Assembly: GCF_009862265.1 (NCBI RefSeq)
Contig: NZ_WWGX01000035.1
Span: 274,947 to 319,417, forward strand
Length of the DNA: 44,471 bases
Direction of reading: 5' to 3'
Source of the DNA: Streptomyces sp. SID8352
GTDB lineage: Bacteria > Actinomycetota > Actinomycetes > Streptomycetales > Streptomycetaceae
In this document: piece by piece, positions 41,643-44,471 of the stretch
Layout of the letters: every line of letters starts with the position of its first letter
Position numbering within the stretch: position 1 is the stretch's first letter
The notes under the pieces: generated by a model
Told to the model about the DNA's origin: nothing
Databases searched by the model: none
The model's input: only the letters and a program-made list of their open reading frames with translations
Program-made: the position numbers and the translations under genes

Positions 41643-44144
41643 ATGGCCACCGACCCCAGCCCTGTCGCCCCGGACATCCCACCGCCCCTGACCGACGCCA
41701 TCGCGCCCGTCCGCCGTACGCTGCGTGCGGATCAGCAGGCGGCGGTGGACAGCGGGGCACGCGGTCTGAGAAAACCGGGCAGCCGCGGGCACATGGTGTC
41801 CGCGTGCGGCACAGGAAAGACACTGATCGCCCTGCGGACGGCGGAGGCCCTCGACACCCGGTTTCTGCTGGTGGTGGTGCCATCGAGGGATTTGATCGGC
41901 CAGTGGGCCCGGGCCGCCCGTGCCGATGGCCGCCGGGAGCCGTTGATGGCCGTGTCCTCACTCAAGGCACACAAGCATCCCGTGCTGGTTGAGGCAGACG
42001 CAAGCAGCACGAGGTCGGGGGAGTACCTCGCGTACTGGCTGGCCCAGCGCGCCAAGAACAACGAGCCAGCGACCGTGCTCGTCACCTTGGACTCGCTGCG
42101 GCGGATCGAGGAGATCCAGCACTCCATCTTCCCGGCTCCGGCCTTCGACCTCGCGATCATCGACGAGGCGCACCGCACCGCAGGCAGCTGGGACAAAGAA
42201 TGGACGATCATCCACGACTCATCCCGGATCCCCATGGGTCGCCGCCTGTATCTGACCGCGACGCCATATGAGTGGGAGGCGCCGCGCCTGGCTGAGGCCC
42301 CGGATGCCCGCCCGCGCCCGAAACGGACCGCGTCGACCGCACCGGCGTGGGAGTCCCCGTCCCTGATCGCCTCGATGGACGATCCGAAGGTTTTCGGCCC
42401 CCGCCTGCACACCTACTCCCACGCCCAGGCGATCGAGGACGGCGTCCTGGCCGACTACCAGCTCCTCGTCCCCACCATCACCGACACCGACCTGCGCACA
42501 GTCCTGACCGACCCCGACAACACCCACACCGGCTTCGCCCCCACCGCGCGCCGGACGACCGCTCTGCACCTGGCCGTCCTCAAAGCGATGACCGAGCACG
42601 ACCTCAAACATGTGATCGTCTACTTCCAGCAGGTCGCGGACGCCGCGGACTTCGTCCGCCAATTCGGCCACACCCTGCGCACCCTCCCACCCGAGCAACG
42701 CCCGCCCTGGACCGGCACCCTGTCCGTCTCGTCGATCAACGGCAACCACACACCTGATCAGCGCGCGAAACTCCTCGACAACTTCGCGAACGCCGACCGC
42801 GCGGTGATCACCAACGCCCAGGTCCTGTCCGAGGGGATCGATCTGCCGGCCGTCGACGCGATCGTCTTCGCCTCACGCACCGAGAGCGTGCGCCGGATCG
42901 TCCAGGCCCTGGGCCGCGCCCTGCGCAAACCCCCCACCGTCGACGTGAAGACCGCAAGCCTGGTCATCCCCGCCTACACCCCACCCGGTTCCGACCCCAC
43001 CGACCTCCTCGACACCCCCTACGAAGCCCTCTGGCTGATCACCGCAGCACTGCGCCACCACGACCAGACCATCGCCGCCCGTGCCCCGCGCAAGACCACC
43101 ACGCACCGCCTGGACAGTGCCGTCCACCGCCTGATCACCCGCCGGTTCCGCTTCGACTTCACCCTCGACCCCCACGCGATCGTCCAAGCGATGGATCTGC
43201 TGGCCTGGCCCTCCACCGGCGCGGTGCTCTCCGCACCCCGCCGCGCCGGCCTGGCCGCCGCCACCCGCTACCACACAGAACACGGCCATCTGAAGGTTCC
43301 GGTCGGCTACACCGACGCCTACGGCTACCGCCTGGGAGCCTTCATCACAGGCCAGCGCACCGCCCACCGCCGAGGCATCCTGACTGCCGACTGGATAGCT
43401 GAACTCGACGCACTCGGCATGATCTGGGACGAGCACGAAGCCGCCTTCGAGGGCAACATGACCCTTATCGAGGCATTCCACTCCGAACACGGCCACCTCG
43501 CCATCCCCGCCCAGGATCCCGGCGGCCAGTTCCTCGTCGACCAACGCGGCCTCGCCCGCAAAGGCCAACTCCCAAAGCCCCGCCACACGCGTCTGACCGC
43601 CCTCGCCCCCGACTGGACCCTCCCGCACGGACCCGACTGGCACCGCAAATACCACCTCCTGGCCAGCTACCTCCAGACCGGAAACGACCCTTCAACTCTG
43701 CGTCGTGACACCGTGATTGACGGCGTGAAAGCCGGCACCTGGCTGCACCGCCAACTCACCACCTGGAGCACTCTCGACGACGGCCAACGCCACCTCTTGG
43801 TCAGCCTCGGTCTCACCCCCGACCACATCACCCTGACTGCGACGAAGACCACCACCCCCGCCACACCCAGCACCCCCAGAACCAGGAAACGCCGCTCCTT
43901 CGAACAGACAGCCACTCTGTTGCGTGCCTTCGTGGAACGGCACGGCCGTCCTCCTGGCGCCCGGGAGGGGATCGATGTTGACGGAGAGCGTGTGATGATC
44001 GGCCCCTGGCTCTGCAAGACTCGCACTGCCCAGAAGAACGGTCAACTTTGCGAGAACAGAAGCCAGTTGATCCAGAGCATCCTCCGCGAAGCCGACGCCG
44101 CTCCTCCGGAAGAGGAGCGCCCCGGATTCTCAGAGATCCCGTAA
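41643..44144 (+). CDS. Telomere-linked SF2 helicase with helicase-associated (HA) repeats, TtrA-like
   Basis: 833 aa. Walker A is SACGTGKT (53-60), DEAH at 174-177, motif III TATP at 205-208, motif V region VLSEGIDLPAVD near 394-405 and motif VI QALGRALR at 421-428. The C-terminal third has two HA repeats (YHTEHGHLKVPVGYTDAYGYRLGAFI and FHSEHGHLAIPAQD) and a degenerate third (FVERHGRPPGAREG), presumably DNA-binding. Helicases of this kind are the last genes before telomeres in many Streptomyces replicons; ttrA of S. lividans/SLP2 is linked to conjugal transfer. AAGGA lies 7 bases before the ATG. It ends about 145 bases before the first telomere hairpin. Confidence 0.88.
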   Translation: MATDPSPVAPDIPPPLTDAIAPVRRTLRADQQAAVDSGARGLRKPGSRGHMVSACGTGKTLIALRTAEALDTRFLLVVVPSRDLIGQWARAARADGRREPLMAVSSLKAHKHPVLVEADASSTRSGEYLAYWLAQRAKNNEPATVLVTLDSLRRIEEIQHSIFPAPAFDLAIIDEAHRTAGSWDKEWTIIHDSSRIPMGRRLYLTATPYEWEAPRLAEAPDARPRPKRTASTAPAWESPSLIASMDDPKVFGPRLHTYSHAQAIEDGVLADYQLLVPTITDTDLRTVLTDPDNTHTGFAPTARRTTALHLAVLKAMTEHDLKHVIVYFQQVADAADFVRQFGHTLRTLPPEQRPPWTGTLSVSSINGNHTPDQRAKLLDNFANADRAVITNAQVLSEGIDLPAVDAIVFASRTESVRRIVQALGRALRKPPTVDVKTASLVIPAYTPPGSDPTDLLDTPYEALWLITAALRHHDQTIAARAPRKTTTHRLDSAVHRLITRRFRFDFTLDPHAIVQAMDLLAWPSTGAVLSAPRRAGLAAATRYHTEHGHLKVPVGYTDAYGYRLGAFITGQRTAHRRGILTADWIAELDALGMIWDEHEAAFEGNMTLIEAFHSEHGHLAIPAQDPGGQFLVDQRGLARKGQLPKPRHTRLTALAPDWTLPHGPDWHRKYHLLASYLQTGNDPSTLRRDTVIDGVKAGTWLHRQLTTWSTLDDGQRHLLVSLGLTPDHITLTATKTTTPATPSTPRTRKRRSFEQTATLLRAFVERHGRPPGAREGIDVDGERVMIGPWLCKTRTAQKNGQLCENRSQLIQSILREADAAPPEEERPGFSEIP

Positions 44145-44160
44145 CTTTTCTGATCGCAAT

Positions 44161-44202
44161 TCCACTAAGGAAGCACTACTGTGCGGTGTCTTCCTCAGTG
44201 GA
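44161..44202. terminator. Hairpin after the terminal helicase
   Basis: TCCACT-A-AGGAAG (44161-44173) pairs with CTTCCT-C-AGTGGA (44190-44202): twelve pairs with one A/C mismatch and a 16-base loop. It begins 17 bases after the helicase stop and is probably its terminator. The mixed AT/GC stem sets it apart from the telomere hairpins. Confidence 0.6.
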
Positions 44203-44288
44203 GAAACTCAGACTCAGGGCCCCTTGCCCGGGTGCGTTTTGGAGCCGCGTGATTTCCGCAGACACAAGCAGGCCCGACGCACCCTCAC

Positions 44289-44471
44289 GGCTGCAGCCCG
44301 CTGGAGGAGTTCGCGGAGCGAACTCCGTTGAGAGACCGCGGAGCGGGATCTCAACCGGCCACGAAGTGGCCGGCTTACGTCACGGAGTGACGTAGCGCCA
44401 GCGATGCGGAGCATCGCGATGTATCCGTCGCGTAGCGACGGCGCGTCGTCTTCGCGGAGCGAAGCGCGCGC
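44289..44471. other. Right telomere: array of terminal palindromes
   Basis: Consecutive short palindromes run to the window end: 44289-44298 (no loop), 44306-44326 (9-bp arms, GGA loop), 44327-44355 (7+4 bp, GGA loop), 44355-44373 (8 bp, GAA), 44376-44394 (8 bp, GGA), 44401-44417 (7 bp, GGA), 44425-44441 (7 bp, GTA), 44450-44464 (6 bp, GGA), and a final GCGCGCGC. On the plus strand every looped hairpin has the centre C-GNA-G. Streptomyces telomeres consist of such palindromes, which fold in the 3' overhang and are patched by Tap/Tpg; at a right end that overhang is the plus strand. The true last base may lie slightly beyond the window. Confidence 0.85.

Noticed and set aside
41210..41701. 163-residue minus-strand frame upstream of the helicase
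   Set aside because: Opposite to the better-biased plus-strand fragments and overlapping the helicase start; no family motifs.
1..44471. Insertion sequence or prophage in the window
   Set aside because: I found no transposase, integrase or phage structural gene, and no tRNA with an attachment-type repeat.

Overview
The window is very GC-rich DNA with densely packed, strongly GC3-biased genes, GTG and TTG starts and frequent ATGA overlaps. Its gene content points to Streptomyces or a close relative. The right end (about 44289-44471) is a dense run of short hairpins. All seven clear hairpins have the centre C-GNA-G on the + strand, which is the strand whose 3' end lies at the window end. The last genes are a tap-like and tpg-like pair and a terminal helicase. 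I read the window as the right arm and right telomere of a linear replicon; chromosome or plasmid cannot be decided.

Layout, left to right. 1-26: a terminator hairpin. 768-5940: an operon for a molybdopterin oxidoreductase, an aldo/keto reductase, a PLP aminotransferase and an ornithine cyclodeaminase-like imine reductase. 6116-7999: a membrane-anchored zinc metallopeptidase and a GNAT acetyltransferase. 7962-23063: two divergent gene sets around an XRE-cupin regulator. The leftward set holds a prolidase-type M24 peptidase, a five-domain peptide ABC importer (lipoprotein, fused double ATPase, two permeases), an amidohydrolase and a DUF885 peptidase. The rightward set holds the regulator, a DapA-family enzyme and a three-subunit HcnABC/LhpBEF-type amino acid dehydrogenase. 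Together they look like uptake and breakdown of (hydroxy)proline-containing peptides. 23623-29702: an IclR regulator divergent from a hydroxyquinol pathway (flavin monooxygenase, maleylacetate reductase, hydroxyquinol 1,2-dioxygenase, aromatic-acid MFS transporter). 29703-38048: sparse region with a decayed FAD oxidoreductase, an alpha/beta hydrolase, a secreted amidase, a two-component system, an SdpI-like protein and a PH-domain membrane protein. 38559-44471: the telomere module, made of repeat operators, a 110-aa small protein, Tap, Tpg, a probable broken small gene, the terminal helicase and the telomere hairpins.

The most notable part is the telomere module. The hairpin sequences do not begin with the archetypal Streptomyces end. 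The Tap is short (511 aa) and has motifs resembling family B DNA polymerase motifs A, B and C. A small protein of unknown function, possibly PUA-like, is the first gene of the same operon. This may be a non-archetypal telomere class with its own maintenance proteins.
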